A stretch of DNA of 64,000 bases, taken from the NCBI RefSeq assembly GCF_964204645.1, contig NC_134033.1:11367155-11431154 (forward strand). Direction: 5' to 3'. Made by a program: the position numbers and the translations under genes. Below the pieces are notes generated by a model. It was given only the letters and a program-made list of their open reading frames with translations. It was not told where the DNA came from and did not search any database. Origin of the DNA: Tubulanus polymorphus. Taxonomy: Eukaryota; Nemertea; Palaeonemertea; Tubulaniformes; Tubulanidae. This document shows, piece by piece, positions 13,092-37,834 of the stretch (position 1 is its first letter; each line of letters starts with the position of its first letter).

Positions 13092-13168
13092 AAAATAATA
13101 GTTTTAACTAAATTGAAGAAAGAATAATTCAATTATTCCTTCTTCAATTTAGTTAAAACTATTATTTT
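13092..13168. repeat. Near-perfect 77-bp palindrome
   Basis: Two 38-bp arms are separated by a single C at 13130, with one mismatch (13121 against 13139). The sequence is AT-rich and contains TTTAACTAAATTGAAGAA and its complement. It could extrude as a cruciform. Confidence 0.95.
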
Positions 13169-13265
13169 CTTTCGTAGTACAAAGGTGAATTGATTATAGT
13201 ACAATCGAACTGGGTCCAGAGTTAAAAAAACCAGCGCCGGGAATGTTGTAGGCCTATGATAAACA

Positions 13266-13432
13266 GTAGAATCCGCTTAATTCAGATCATTTGGCACCGA
13301 TGAAATTTATTTGGATTTAACATCATATTTTATTACTTGGATTTATCTTTGGGTTGATCATAAATGATTATCCAGATTCAGTCTTAATCAGGATTTATAT
13401 GATCTGAATTAGATGAGTTTGACTGAGTAGAT
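13266..13432. mobile_element. MITE-like element with TTCAGATCAT inverted repeats
   Basis: The left side CAGTAGAA...TAATTCAGATCAT is mirrored on the right by ATGATCTGAATTA...TTTGACTG. The CAGT-type ends recall Tc1/pogo-like elements, but I cannot see a clear TA duplication, so the superfamily is uncertain. Confidence 0.5.
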
Positions 13433-13839
13433 ACGAGCAGCTTATAAAGCCAAGTGTTCTTTATGAAACTCAGGTGCATTTTGATGTGTTATTCCTATTC
13501 GCTGAAGCAAGGACATGGTCTGATTTAGATTTCTCATTTTTAATCCCCACCACAACGCCACACTTTTGGGGCCTATAGAAAAGCATGATGTTTACAAATT
13601 TACCATTTTCTCACCATTTGGGTAAAGTTTTGCGTGTATTTAATTCCCAGAAAAATGTTGGCGTTAATAGTGAGTGTTAAATGGTAGTGGAACTGTGTGC
13701 GAACAATTTGTCCAGAAATTATACTCGGACCTGACTATTACTTCTACCAGTTGAGAGTAGTTTCTACTGTTTCTGAGAGTTTAACTTCTCCCAAATATAC
13801 TGAAAATACTCTTATAAATCTAGCGCATTTTCAACGGGG

Positions 13840-13912
13840 TACCGGCATTGCTACTGTGGCAAGTGAGGATTCCACCAGGATCACTAGTGGTTACTCGGTA
13901 ACCGCCTTTCAA
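13840..13912 (+). repeat. Dispersed repeat (CTGTGGCAAG...CCACCAGGATC)
   Basis: It shares TGTGGCAAG(T/C)(G/A)AGGAT(T)CCACCAGG with 36495-36560 (inside a hAT-like element). The reverse complement is at about 27365-27420. The nature of the family is unknown. Confidence 0.5.
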
Positions 13913-14251
13913 GTCAATTTTTCTCATTAGTAAAATCTATTTTCAGTAGGCCTAAAACTATACCATACACTAATTATCAATCTTATATCTATTTAATGAC
14001 TTGATTGGCAACATTTCCATTTGGGAGCCTTAAAGTCCAGTTCAAAGTTCTGTATATAACTGAATGCATTGTTACGCCATCTGGTGTCTGCCGGTACCCT
14101 ATTAAGCTACTATTTCTTAATTAAAATTACTCTCATTTCGATGAAAACTACAAATACAGATATAATAGTCTGGTCTGAATGTACCGCTTGAAACGCTAAG
14201 CTTCACAGAATGAATGTCCTTATATATACAGAGTGCTTATCTTTGTTTCAG

Positions 14252-26820
<12,569 letters not shown>

Positions 26821-27650
26821 CGGTGAAAACGGATGATTATCGCGCCACCTATCGACGGGGTAACTGGAACAGACAGAAGACACATTCCTAATAGTCAACC
26901 AACAACAGTTGTAGTATTCGTTAAAATTTCGATTATAGCTTGAAATAACCGCTACCACCACTGCTGCTGCTGCTGCTCAGATCGATATTCATTCCTACCG
27001 CCATTATATATATATATATACATCCATGACTAATTGAAAATATGAGAAGCTGCCAAAAACGGCTCGGATGCATTTGATTTTTGTCGTATGTTTTTTCGGT
27101 CGAAGTGTGCGCGATGTCTGAGGCAAAGCAATTGCTACCACAGTCTGACAGACAGGCAGACAGCAAAGCAATTGCTACTGCAGTCTGACAGACAGACAGA
27201 CAGATAGACGGACTGCGCCGCTTCGTTACGTAAAAGATATTCACTCTCTATCAATGATACAGTAAACCCTGCGTAAGTCGACTATATGACTCAAATTTAA
27301 TGGAAATCTAGACGAAAAAAAAAGCGTTTTAACAGCGTAAACACAATGTCAGTAAACCCAGCATTTCCTCGTGGAATCCTTGCTTGCCACAGTAATGCTT
27401 GCTATAGGCTTGAGTCTTGATAGAAAACGCCTCCAATACCGAAATATCCGACTTACGCATGCGTTATTGTCTCCTTCTAAAGATATCATTATTCAACTAC
27501 AGGAGTGTTTTAATTATTTCGATTTCCAAACCTCAAATATATATTTAGAGAAGTGGATCTCCCAAAAATGAGAATTTTATCTATAAATATATCGTTAAGA
27601 ATGATATTTTCTTAAATTACTTACTGTCTTATGACTGGTTCGACTTGGCA

Positions 27651-27787
27651 ACTGGGCTCGGTTTCACAAAAAAAGTTAAACTCAAATTTCTGGTGTAATT
27701 ACCATTGATTACTTCACGTTTTCAATGAGGACAACAATTCAAACTTAACCGTTTTAGCCTTAAACTTTTTCGTGAAACCGGGCCCTG
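27651..27787. mobile_element. Foldback MITE (GGTTTCACAAAAA termini)
   Basis: CTGGGCTCGGTTTCACAAAA on the left pairs with TTTTTCGTGAAACCGGGCCC on the right. It is a relative of 2557-2665. Confidence 0.65.
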
Positions 27788-28832
27788 GCCCCGGTATTTC
27801 AACAACTAATTTCAGTGATGTGTATCTTCAAAGTGACTTTAACGGACATGCTAGGTTTTCAACTGCTCGTAGTTTTTAGTCCGATTTCCTAATACCGATT
27901 TCCTAATATTTAGAGGGGGTGTGTGTTTAGTTATAAAGTTTCTGAGTGATTAAACGTAATGTTTTCATCTACTAAGTGAAAGCTGTAAAACCCAGATTAT
28001 TATTGTTACAGTAATGACTTGCTTACGTGTATAAAGTACGTTTGTGAATGATGATGATAAAGTAGGTCTGAAAATTTCACACTCCTGTTTTATATTATAT
28101 ATATATATAGATATGTATGTATAACTAACCTACTGTATTATAAGTAACAGGCACAAATAATGCAATTAAATCATCGGTAGATTGATTTACCGTTGATGTT
28201 TACCCAAAGAAACAAAGAAACGCATTGCCGAAGAGCGACGATCTGGCAAAAACTTACGGGAGTAACGAATAACAAAGTTCGTTACGATGCCGCCACCATT
28301 GGTGACTATAGAAACCAGGGCAAATTCACAAAGCTGGTTGAAGTTAACCATCGGATAGTAATTTCATAGTAATTACGTTTTGATTGTCACTATTTTAGTC
28401 ATCTACAACATTTTTGAGCAACTGACTCGAGTTATAACAAATTTGATGTTATTAAGTGTTTTCATCAACTTTGAGTTAGTTTAGGCGTAGATTCCGGCGT
28501 GAGCATTCGAATTACAAAGGAGGCCATTGAAACGGGACTACATCGTTAATGTCTTTAATTCATGTGTTGATAATTGTTCGGTATTTTGTTTCCGGGTTTT
28601 TCGTTAATCGTTAATTGTTTCTATTTTCTATGATTGTTTGCGATGCGGCACAGTCATCTTCCATCGGGCATTAGAGTATACGATTTTCAGTCATATCAAA
28701 TTTGATTGCGGAATAGGTCTATATTCCGGGCGCTGTTTTATAGACCCCGCTGTTTTCTCCGAGTTAAAATACAACTCAGAGTTGAAAATGAACTGATTTG
28801 AGCTGTGATGATTTGATTCTTACTCGCAATTG

Positions 28833-28935
28833 CTCTAGTTCCGCAGTTGTGAGGTAAGAGTTAACTCTTGAGTTCACCCTAGAAAACGAACAAATTCTAA
28901 CTCTAATTCAACTCAGAACTGTGGATCTAGTTCCA
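28833..28935. mobile_element. Foldback MITE (AGTTCC(A/G)CAG family)
   Basis: CTAGTTCCGCAGTTGTGAG on the left mirrors CAGAACTGTGGATCTAG on the right, with AGAGTTAACTCT internal. It belongs to the same family as 31201-31316. Confidence 0.55.
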
Positions 28936-30624
28936 CATTGTGTGTTCGAGTGAACAGATTAGTTGATTAGTCAAGCAGCGGTTACAGTTCATACATGGTC
29001 TATAAAACCAGCCCGCACCAATTCTAAAAATGACCTCAGTCATGGTTGAACAAGCGTGACAAGACACAGCTGAGTGTAATCATCGGCCGGCATACTGCGC
29101 TAATTGAATCATTATCTCCAGTCAGCGCAACACGTGTATAATGTAGATACTTATGTAGTCATCATAATTATTGAGCATTTATAAATCATAATCGATACAT
29201 TCTGGTCAGACCTTGATATAACCGATGTAATCTTTCGAAGGATCTTGTAGTTATATCAGAAAGTGACAATGATATAATCAATAAGGTATATAAACATTAA
29301 TAATATTGATATATATATAATATAAGTATCATATTTGAATCAAAAATGTGCTAGCGTCATCGTCCTCAAACCTCAAAGCCTAATGAACTACGCCATAATT
29401 CGTGCAATGATTTATATTTTGAAAAAATGAAGCTTTAACGATGATTAAACTGTTATCCGCGAATATTTATTCGTTCGCGGTGAAGTCTTTATTGCGCTGC
29501 CATAAACATCGAGTTTTCTCATAATTTCTGATAATCGAAAAGAATTGTCTCGCCGATGACCTGATGTGCTATTATTATCAGCTTTATGGCTGCATAAAAA
29601 CCATCTTGAAAAGTAAATCAATATACGGTGAGTCAAAGTCCGTTATAACGCCACTGTTGGTACCAAGAAAATATGGCATGTAATTTTGAATCGAAAATCA
29701 GTGTATTCCGATCTCCGAAAAATATTAGTGTCAATGTGAGTCAATGTGAGTACGGGCGTAAAAAACCGCATTTCAACAGACTTCGACTGTATTGTGGCAT
29801 TTTGGATGTTGGTTAACAAACGCTCCCTTTAACCGACCGCGTTATTTGACTTCAAAGTTTCACTGTCCTTTCTACTGAAATCTGAAAAATCGTTTATTCA
29901 GTTCGATTAATAATTAAGTTATTTCAATGTGTTTGTATTATATAATTGTTTGCAGTACGATTGCATTTAAGCTTTAGTAGATTAGTTTGATTATAATATA
30001 ACGATTTTATATGATAGATTTAATTAGTTACCGATCCTTCAGAAGGAACGAACGTCATCGTTTCGAACTGCAGGTGTCGTATGAAAAATTCGGATTTATC
30101 GTTGGATTAAGGATCGATTGTTTTATTGAAATGATTTAATTTAGATTTCGTGCGAAAATCGTCAAGTTTTATCTTATTCGAAAAATTGTAATAATCGTCT
30201 CACCTACCGGTATTTAACGGTCGCATTTCGAGTAAATTTCATGTAATCTGATCATCTTATTTATCTTTAGCTTTGTTTGTTTTTCGAATATTTTTTTAAG
30301 TGTAAAATTTGTGTGTAATATTTCCATCGGTAATATGATTTTTAATTGATGAATTCAGTGGCTTTAAATTTCTTATCGTAATCGATTTTGATTTCGATTG
30401 TCTAGTGTTAATCGATAATTTTTTTCGCAATTTTTTCCTCACTCTCCTCCTCAATGTGCGCATTTTCATCGTCGCTCGAATATGAACTCTTTCCCTATGT
30501 AGGTATATATCGATCTGCTGCCTGAACCCATCCCCCCTCGAGGTATTTGATACCTTATAAAGCTTTAAAAAAAATTGAGCATTTTTGACCTGGGTCGAAT
30601 CAGATTTTGCTCAGGTCAGTTGGG

Positions 30625-30840
30625 TCTGTACCTGGTTAACATGTGCCGTATTTGGCCCGACCAAAAATGTTGACTAATGCTAAATCATTCTGGAAGTGAC
30701 CTACCTCACTTGCCACAGCATCGTTTTCATAGCATTTAGTTTGGGGAGTTAGTGATTTGTATGTGGACCTGCTGTCCATTTAGGTGCAGGTCAAATGTGA
30801 CTCGTGTCAAATAGTCTCCATGTGATTGTGGCTATCATGA
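30625..30840. mobile_element. Diverged copy of the TTTGGCCCG MITE
   Basis: It shares with 17874-18155 the stretches TTTGGCCCG, (T/C)GGAAGTGAC, CAAAT(G/T)TGACTC and CTCC(A/G)(T/C)GTGATTG(T/C)GGCTAT in the same order. Confidence 0.55.
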
Positions 30841-31110
30841 GTAATTTGTTTTTGCGCTACGATAGTGAGTGCGTATGAAGGCTCCCGGCAGTAGATCGAT
30901 AGCTACGTTATCTCAAACACGATTTATTGTTTATCTGATCTCAAATGATTGTAAAAACTTAATCGAATTGCGGTTTTAATCTTTATTGTGTTCAAACGGG
31001 GGAAAACAATGACTTAAACTTCTAATACAGTCGATACGTCTATCCGCGCTACGATTTCTAACTAATCCTTGTGATGTAAAACATTTCATATTTATTGCGC
31101 TCTTTATCAA

Positions 31111-31490
31111 CCCTTTCAGTGCTGACCAATTAATACCCTAATAATACCCTAAAGTGCTGGAGATAATTTTAGAATCTGCATGAAAATGAAAAATTCCGCC
31201 CCAGGATCTAGTTCCACAGTTCTGAGTTAGATTCAACTCTAGAGTTAACTCATTGAAATTGAATTGATTTTAACTCTGAGTTGACTCTAACTCACAACTG
31301 TGGAACCGGGTCCTGGGCATTAGATAACTTGCATACCGCAATAGAGCATCTACACCGCAGTGCGGCGTATCATTAGTTACTAATATTGAACTATGTTTGA
31401 CAGGTTGCATTATTCATTTTAGAGATAAAAACGAATTACCAATTACATCAGATTTATACGCCACACTGCGGTATAGATTCAGTGAAAGGG
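31111..31490. mobile_element. piggyBac-like MITE (CCCTTTCA ends), host of a nested MITE
   Basis: The left end CCCTTTCAGTG mirrors the right end TTCAGTGAAAGGG approximately. The flanks are TCAA on the left and TTAA on the right, close to the TTAA target duplication of piggyBac. Inner inverted repeats (CACCGCAGTGCGGCGTAT against ATACGCCACACTGCGGTAT) support one unit. The foldback element 31201-31316 lies inside it. Confidence 0.55.
31201..31316. mobile_element. Palindromic MITE, best copy of its family
   Basis: Ends CCAGGATCTAGTTCCACAG and CTGTGGAACCGGGTCCTGG are inverted repeats. The interior also pairs (TGAGTTAGA...TCTAACTCA; TCTAGAGTTAACTC). Confidence 0.8.
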
Positions 31491-32559
31491 TTAAGATTTA
31501 ATCTGCATTCAAAGCTAGGTGATTCATACAAACGATATATGTTTATGTTTTTGTTGTTTTCAAAGTGATCACTTTTTGTGCCTCTACCGCGTCGTGTTGT
31601 GCGTGATATAGTGTTTCAAACGTACGGAGCTGATCTCCGAAATGAGCGCTCGTTGGTGTAGGGTGAAATGGGAGGCACGGGGTAGATCATTCTTCGATAT
31701 CGAATAATGGTGTCGTCCCAGAGAGAATCCCGAGGGCAGCTTACGTATCATAATCTAGATAATCGCCATGTTCCGTAACCAATCCATGTGTGACTTCTTA
31801 CATTTTTGGTTTTCATGCATTAAATTCAATGTTTCGGCAGGGTGGTGACTAAGATTCTAGAAAACACAGAGAGCCAATTTCTCTCATGGAAATTACAGGG
31901 AATTTGATAAATCTGGAAAACAAAGGAAAATAGTGTTTATTTTGCCCACAAATTATGATTACTGGTCTCCGTGCCTATCACCCGAACTTATCAACTTGAC
32001 AATCTCAGTTTGATATGGTAAATTTTTTGATTACTTTATAATATAAACTGAATATTTGCTGGACTAGTTACTACTTGGGTCCGTCGGAATAACAACTGTC
32101 TGGTGTTTCCTACTGCTGTTCCTCAGAACACTGGGCACAGGTAATTTGAAAGTGGAAGGATTGTGGTCGACCCGTTTGAGGCTTGTCATGAAGAACATGC
32201 ATGCACATACATGTAGCAAACTTGCCACTTATCCCTATGTTCATGTATGGACTCTAAAACGTTCTAAAACTCTTCGTTAAAGAGTCCATGCTTCATGAAT
32301 TGAGAATCAGAGTACATGCGGCATGATAAAGTTTATAGCTTGTTCAAATGCCGGTTACTAATCCTGCAAGTGCATGTAAATATTGTCTGGTTACTGGTTC
32401 TGACGTCAAGCTGCTCTTAGGGTTATCATGACCGTCCTGAGCTCAATGCAAAATAGATTAGAGGTTCCTGTGAATATTGGCCGTCAAATGCGCCAGTCAA
32501 CTCTGACGAGTTTACTACGGTTAGCCAGCCACTCGCACTTGACGGCCTTTATGAAACGG

Positions 32560-32601
32560 GTGTGACGTCATTATTGGCGTGACTGGTGATCGCGCATGCG
32601 C
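32560..32601. promoter_or_regulatory. CRE palindrome with NRF1-like site
   Basis: GTGTGACGTCATT contains the full CREB/ATF palindrome TGACGTCA. Twenty-two bases on is GCGCATGCGC, an NRF1-type palindrome. No gene start is evident next to them. Confidence 0.35.
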
Positions 32602-33654
32602 GCAGTGTAATCTATGTATGTACTGTTTCTGCTTCAATCGAGATGTTTTTCATGATTCAGAGAAGAATTAGAATAAAAATTTTGAAATCAATTATTGGTG
32701 ATAATTATATCAAATAAATAAATACAAGTGTATTAGATATTTGTGTTGTTCAGTGGTTTCTATTAGGCGGATTTGTGCCCGGCGAATGGATTGATCCAGT
32801 CAATATAGAGCGAGTGGAATTCACTTAGTGGGATTGACGACTTACTCATCTGACACGCAAATTGCATGCGTTCCATCGCGAACAATTTTATTACCAGTCC
32901 AGCACTACCTCATTATTATACCTCAGTATTCACTACCTATACAATGTATATTCATGGATTGGCTCCTTTATTATGCATTATTTTACTCTCAGACCTCATA
33001 TTCTACAGATTGATTCAAACTCAAAACAAATCCTTTTTTGCATGTTTCCGGGTTACGAACAAAATGCATGGTCTTCCCTTGACCTATCACGCGTTCTGTG
33101 AATACGAGATCAGACGTATGTCGCCAGCAAGAACCTGAAAACTGTTCCACCACGACGTCATCTTTTAGACAAAACTAGAACAGAACGAATCATGGAATTT
33201 GGGGATTGCAATCTAATGTAGAATGAACTGCACAGCAGTAGCCTATATCTGGTTTAAATGTGTTTATTGAAATGCAGTTTTATCATGTTTTGAAAACTTG
33301 TTTTCATCGAATTTCTCTTCAAGATACGTTGTAGTGTTTTTCGGTGTAAAATCAATCGAACTTGAAATTACTCCCAGTTAATGAGGCTTTATTTGTCGGC
33401 TAGTCGATCCATGCGTAAATTAGATTAGCTCGATTCTGTCAAGTAGTCTCCTGAAGATTGTTGATCTAGGACCGACCTCACGGCGTCTGAAATTACCCGA
33501 CTGTCATATCAATCAAGCAAACGTCTCGTCTGCTAATCTGAGCCAATTATCTAGTGCCAAAGTTTCCCCCGAAGGTGCAGCGCAGTGATCGATTTATCGA
33601 CCCACAGAAAACAAAATGTCGGTGACGTCTGATCAGAGTATTTGTATCGAAAAT

Positions 33655-33760
33655 GGCCTTCGTCCATCGGCAGGGATTCGAACCTATGGCTACACTCAGC
33701 CACGGCACGTACCATGGCAATCTTGCTATCAGGTTTGAATCCCTGCTGGTTGGGGAGGAT
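33655..33760. mobile_element. Head-to-head SINE fragments
   Basis: B-box-like sequences occur in opposite orientation: CAGGGATTCGAACC (minus) at about 33670 and CAGGTTTGAATCCCTG (plus) at about 33731. Both resemble the SINE at 8885-9095. Confidence 0.45.
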
Positions 33761-33855
33761 AAAAATGGCGGGCCCGTGCATTCCGAGGGGAGTTCTATTT
33801 GAAGAAGCAGATTTCTTCCTATTTCAAGAAGAAGGTTTTTTCCTTATGCCGATCT

Positions 33856-34254
33856 CTATGGCATAGATATCCTGTCAAAATTAAACATCAAATTTACCGG
33901 TCAAACTTTCATATTTGACCCGTCAAACTTTCATTTTTTACCCGTCAAAACTAAACATCGAATTTTCTCGTCAACTCAACATAAAATGCTCGTCAAAACA
34001 TCGTATTTGACGCGTCAAATGTGATCTCGCATTACCTAGTTGCTATCGTAGATATACTGTCAAAACTCGTTATCATTTGACGCGTCGAAATCGCTATCGT
34101 AGATATTCTGTCAAAATTAAATGTTCGTTTGACGCGTCAAAATCACTATCGTAGATATACTGTCAAAATTCAAACTTGAAAGTTTGACGGGTAAAATATG
34201 AAAGTTTGACGGGTAAATTTGATGTTTAATTTTGACAGGATATCTATGCCATAG
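33856..34254. mobile_element. 399-bp foldback MITE with about 75-bp or longer inverted repeats
   Basis: The left end CTATGGCATAGATATCCTG is the exact complement of the right end, and pairing continues for at least 70 bp with few differences. The flanking ATCT (33852-33855 and 34255-34258) is a 4-bp target duplication candidate. The interior has repeated TTTGACGCGTCAAA-type palindromes and repeats of TATCGTAGATATACTGTCAAA. Confidence 0.85.
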
Positions 34255-34353
34255 ATCTCTGGCTGTATGGAACTTCACCCAGTCCTGGAAGTGGTTGTAC
34301 TAGTCACAGTGATCTCCGTCGCTCTACGATCCTAAGTATAATACCATGTTCTT

Positions 34354-35229
34354 GTGGTGAACATGGAATTCATCTCATCATCCCTGGTAATGAGTTTGAT
34401 CAGAAAAATATTGAGAAAATCAGTGTCGTTACATCGAGAAAAACAGGAATTCGTGGGCACAGATGTTCACCGAAACTCGACACAAAATAAAAGTACATTT
34501 TATCTTGCAAAACGAATATTGACTCCATTTCGTTCAATCTCATTCACAATTTTAATCAGTGTAAAAATTGTTATTATACATTTGATGCAATTATTCGGAA
34601 TGATGATTCTCAGGAAATACCTGACGCTTAGGACGAATATCTTAGTGAAAATAAATCCGTCCTCAAATCAATTAATCCAACAAATACTGGGACATTTTAA
34701 CAAGATATTCAAAATATCACCACATATCGTACAACCCACATACCATCCCGGTACAACCCACATACCATCCCGGTACAACCCACATACCATCCCGGTACAA
34801 CCCAAATACCATCCCGGTACAACCCACATACCATCCCGGTACAACCCACATACCATCCCGTCCAACCCACATACCATACCCGTACAACCCACATACCATA
34901 CCCGTACAACCCACATACCATACCCGTACAACCCACATACCATACCCGTACAACCCACATACCATACCCGTTCAACCCACATACCATACCCGTACAACCC
35001 ACATACCATCCCCGTACAACCCACATACCATACCCGTACAACCCACATACCATACCCGTACAACCCACATACCATCCCCGTACAACCCACATACCATCCC
35101 CGTACAACCCACATACGATCGGTGCAAAATTCTGTTCGTTTCTCTTCCTATTTCAATAAACGATTCAGAAAACACGCCGATTCCATTAAAGGTCGAATAT
35201 TGATCGATGCAAATACAACATTAAACTGA
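34354..35229 (+). other. Open frame of 291 codons, doubtful gene, half of it minisatellite
   Basis: The frame runs from ATG to TGA, but residues about 127-255 are translation of the 22-bp minisatellite. The preceding 125 residues match no family I know. An 86-codon frame (35229-35489) follows with its ATG overlapping the stop. I consider both unlikely to be genes; they are listed because the non-repeat parts are open. Confidence 0.15.
34729..35117. repeat. 22-bp minisatellite, about 18 copies
   Basis: The unit is ACAACCCACATACCATCCCGGT. The left third has CATCCCGGT, the right part CATACCCGT or CATCCCCGT, so two variant blocks are visible. Confidence 0.95.
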
Positions 35230-35501
35230 TGGCGCACGATTCGTCTCGTTATCCATCTGTCTATCGCACCGAATCTGGCAAGCGAGGATGCATTTACTGC
35301 AGATTAGAGCAAACAACATCGTTGAAGCTTTTATTGACAGACGTCACGTGCGCGTCTTGCCCCTTCGAAACTACGTCGTTCAGATTATTGAACGATGACT
35401 CTATCGGTATGCAAGCTAACCGAGGAAACCTTCACTTGCAAACCATCGCACGCGTCTTCTCGTCTGGCTTTTGTCGTATCGCTGATTAAAGCGGCAAAAA
35501 T

Positions 35502-35828
35502 TGGGGCATCAGCAGTTTGGAACCTCAACAGCTTGGAACATCAGCGGCTTGGAACAACAGCGGCTTGGAGCATCAGCGGCTCGGAGCATCAGCGGCTCGT
35601 GGCATCAGCAGCTCGGAGCATCAGCGGCTCGGAGCATCAGCGGCTCGGTGCATCAGCGGCTTGGACATCAGCGGCTCGGAGCATCAGCGGCTTGGAACAA
35701 CAGCGGCTTGGAGCATCAGCGGCTTGGAGCATCAGCGGCTTGGAACAACAGCGGCTTGGAGCATCAGCGGCTTGGAGCATCAGCGGCTTGGTGCATCAGC
35801 GGCTTGGAGCACCAGCGGTCCGGAACAC
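35502..35828. repeat. 16-bp minisatellite, about 20 copies
   Basis: The unit is GGAGCATCAGCGGCTT, with variants ending CTC or reading GGAACAACAGCGGCTT. The right edge (GCACCAGCGGTCCGGAACAC, then TTGCGCATCACCG) resembles 38254-38286 in the DUF229 coding exon at about 82% over 33 bp. The open frames through it are artefacts. Confidence 0.95.
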
Positions 35829-36314
35829 TTGCGCATCACCGAGTTCACCGATAAACCGGGTTGACGAACCGACAACAACCACGAGGAAAGCGTGGCGACT
35901 ATAGCTTTATATCCAAGATGAGTCAAATATGATATAAGCCCATATGATGCAAACATGAAAACGCAATTGCTCCTTATTACATATATTTACTATTTTGCAA
36001 ATAATTCCTAAAATCGTGGAAGACATAAAGCGTTGAGTAAAACAACAGGCGAACTTCCACCCTAATTCCATAATCTTTTAGAAGAACAATTTGTACTAGA
36101 AGTTTATATCGGTTTTTCATTATGAGTAAACAATATACAAACGTTTATCAGAATAGAAGATATTCTAAATCCAGTAAATGCACGTGAATTTGTTTGGATG
36201 AATTAGTCAAGTTAGTTGGGGGTGTACGTAGCCTACATATACAAATGTATAGGCCTATATCCACAATTTAAAATGTGTAATTCTCTTGTTCCCTGATAGA
36301 AGCTCAACTAAAGC

Positions 36315-36720
36315 TAAGGCGCACACACGAGTTTATATTTTGCCCGATAGCGACGACATGAAAATCGCCGAAAGAAATTCGCCCATCACGGCTACGTCGG
36401 TCGTCGACGATTTTTACGGCCGCTGATTATCCACGATGGCGTATTCTGTCGGGCGATCGATCTTTATAAACCGATAGGATACATAATGGAAACCTCCAAC
36501 GCTCTTGTGGCAAGCAAGGATCCACCAGGTTCATTTCTAGTCACTCGGTGTCCTGGGTTCAATTTCTTCTGCGTTTCAATTAAAACCGAATGAACTTTTC
36601 TGTTAGAATAAGCGGTATACGATTTTGATAACCACGTGCCCGCCCGTTCGCGGGTCTATCAATTCGCAGGCGAATTCGATCGTCGCGATCGGGCGAAAAA
36701 ATTACGCTCGTGTGCCCCTA
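36315..36720. mobile_element. hAT-like nonautonomous element with 8-bp target duplication
   Basis: ACTAAAGC occurs at 36307-36314 and again at 36721-36728. The ends TAAGGCGCACACACGAG and (complement of the right end) TAGGGGCACACGAG are inverted repeats extending through GCCCGAT(A/C)GCGACGA. The 8-bp duplication and YARNG-type ends are hAT hallmarks. There is no transposase frame. Confidence 0.85.
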
Positions 36721-37186
36721 ACTAAAGCGTGGGATTTCAGAGACACTTTTGACATGGAAAGCAACTGAAACGAATTTTATAAATACACGTTCATTGTCAT
36801 TCAATAAAAAGAGAAAGCATGATTGAAGCAAGAGAACATTTCCAAATTTCCCACCTGACTAGTTACTCTTTAGGAGAGCCAGAAACGTCGTTTAAATCAT
36901 TTATATGGGTTTCACAAATACATAGATAGATGTATAGTTTTGATAATATACATTTCCTAATTTGTTTAAGGGTATACATTGATTACGATTTGACATGATG
37001 CGATGATTTTGTTGTATGAAGAGCTACGTATATTGAAGCAATCTCGTCAGGTAAAAGCCTCGGGAAAATCTGAACAACCCTCAGGAACTGCTACATGATG
37101 AAATTTACATTTGATTGAGCATTTCAATGAACGATTTAAGTAATTAAAAATGATCAAGGCATTATTATCACTATCCTCTGGTGCAC

Positions 37187-37199
37187 AATGACGTCACAC
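37187..37199. promoter_or_regulatory. CRE palindrome, same 13-mer as at 32560 and 42101
   Basis: AATGACGTCACAC is the complement of GTGTGACGTCATT. No adjacent gene start is recognised. Confidence 0.3.
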
Positions 37200-37715
37200 C
37201 ACACGTCATATTGACCGCGAAGCGACGGCTATTTGAAGTTTAAGTAACGGTTGGCGGCCAATTGACGGCCAATACATGCCACAAACCTTTATCGCGTGTC
37301 ATTTGATTCGTAATGACGGGAAAGATAAAAAGATGAAAGGCAGATTGACATTCAAACCGCCCGGTATGAGATCAGAATCAGGCTGACGTATCTCTGTATC
37401 GCACGCTTAAAATCAGAACATATTTCACTCCCTGGTTATGTATACACATACGTATTATATCGACATGCAATAATACAATACATACAATACTGATATTGCA
37501 GAGAATTGTCCTGGCCTCGGAAGAAACTGGATTTCTTTCTGCTACCAAAAAATATTTCGGGTTATTTTTTTCAGAAGCCTACGGATGATTTTATAGTTTC
37601 TTTCACTAATTTCATTTTATCGTTTTTTTCTCCGAGTCGACAATTTTTCTTAATTTCATGAATTTTTTACTTTACAGTTCATGATTGGGAGGAAAACGAT
37701 AATTGGAAAATTCGA

Positions 37716-37721
37716 TTTATT
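37716..37721 (-). terminator. Polyadenylation signal for the DUF229 gene
   Basis: AATAAA on the minus strand lies about 115 nt after the stop codon. Confidence 0.6.
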
Positions 37722-37834
37722 TAACATTTCCATGTATCTGTCCGGCCGTCAAAATAAAATTAAATGGATGTAGCCTGTACATTGGATGTATCCGTATGAA
37801 TAACGAACAAATCTATAACAAATTGAACTATTCC

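Larger units (their letters stand above)
26830..33640. other. Intergenic region after ACSL; no gene recognised
   Basis: The ACSL 3' UTR must begin at 26821, but I cannot place its end. No family-like coding exon is visible. The region holds a CTG run (about 26958-26975), TA and CAGA microsatellites and the TIR elements listed separately. Short frames at 32828-33138 look random. Confidence 0.5.

Noticed and set aside
34668-35114. Minus-strand frames rich in Gly, Val and Trp-Tyr repeats
   Set aside because: Artefact of the 22-bp minisatellite.
35395-35904. Three plus-strand frames of 115-169 codons with 16-residue periodicity
   Set aside because: Artefact of the 16-bp minisatellite; all three frames are open at once.
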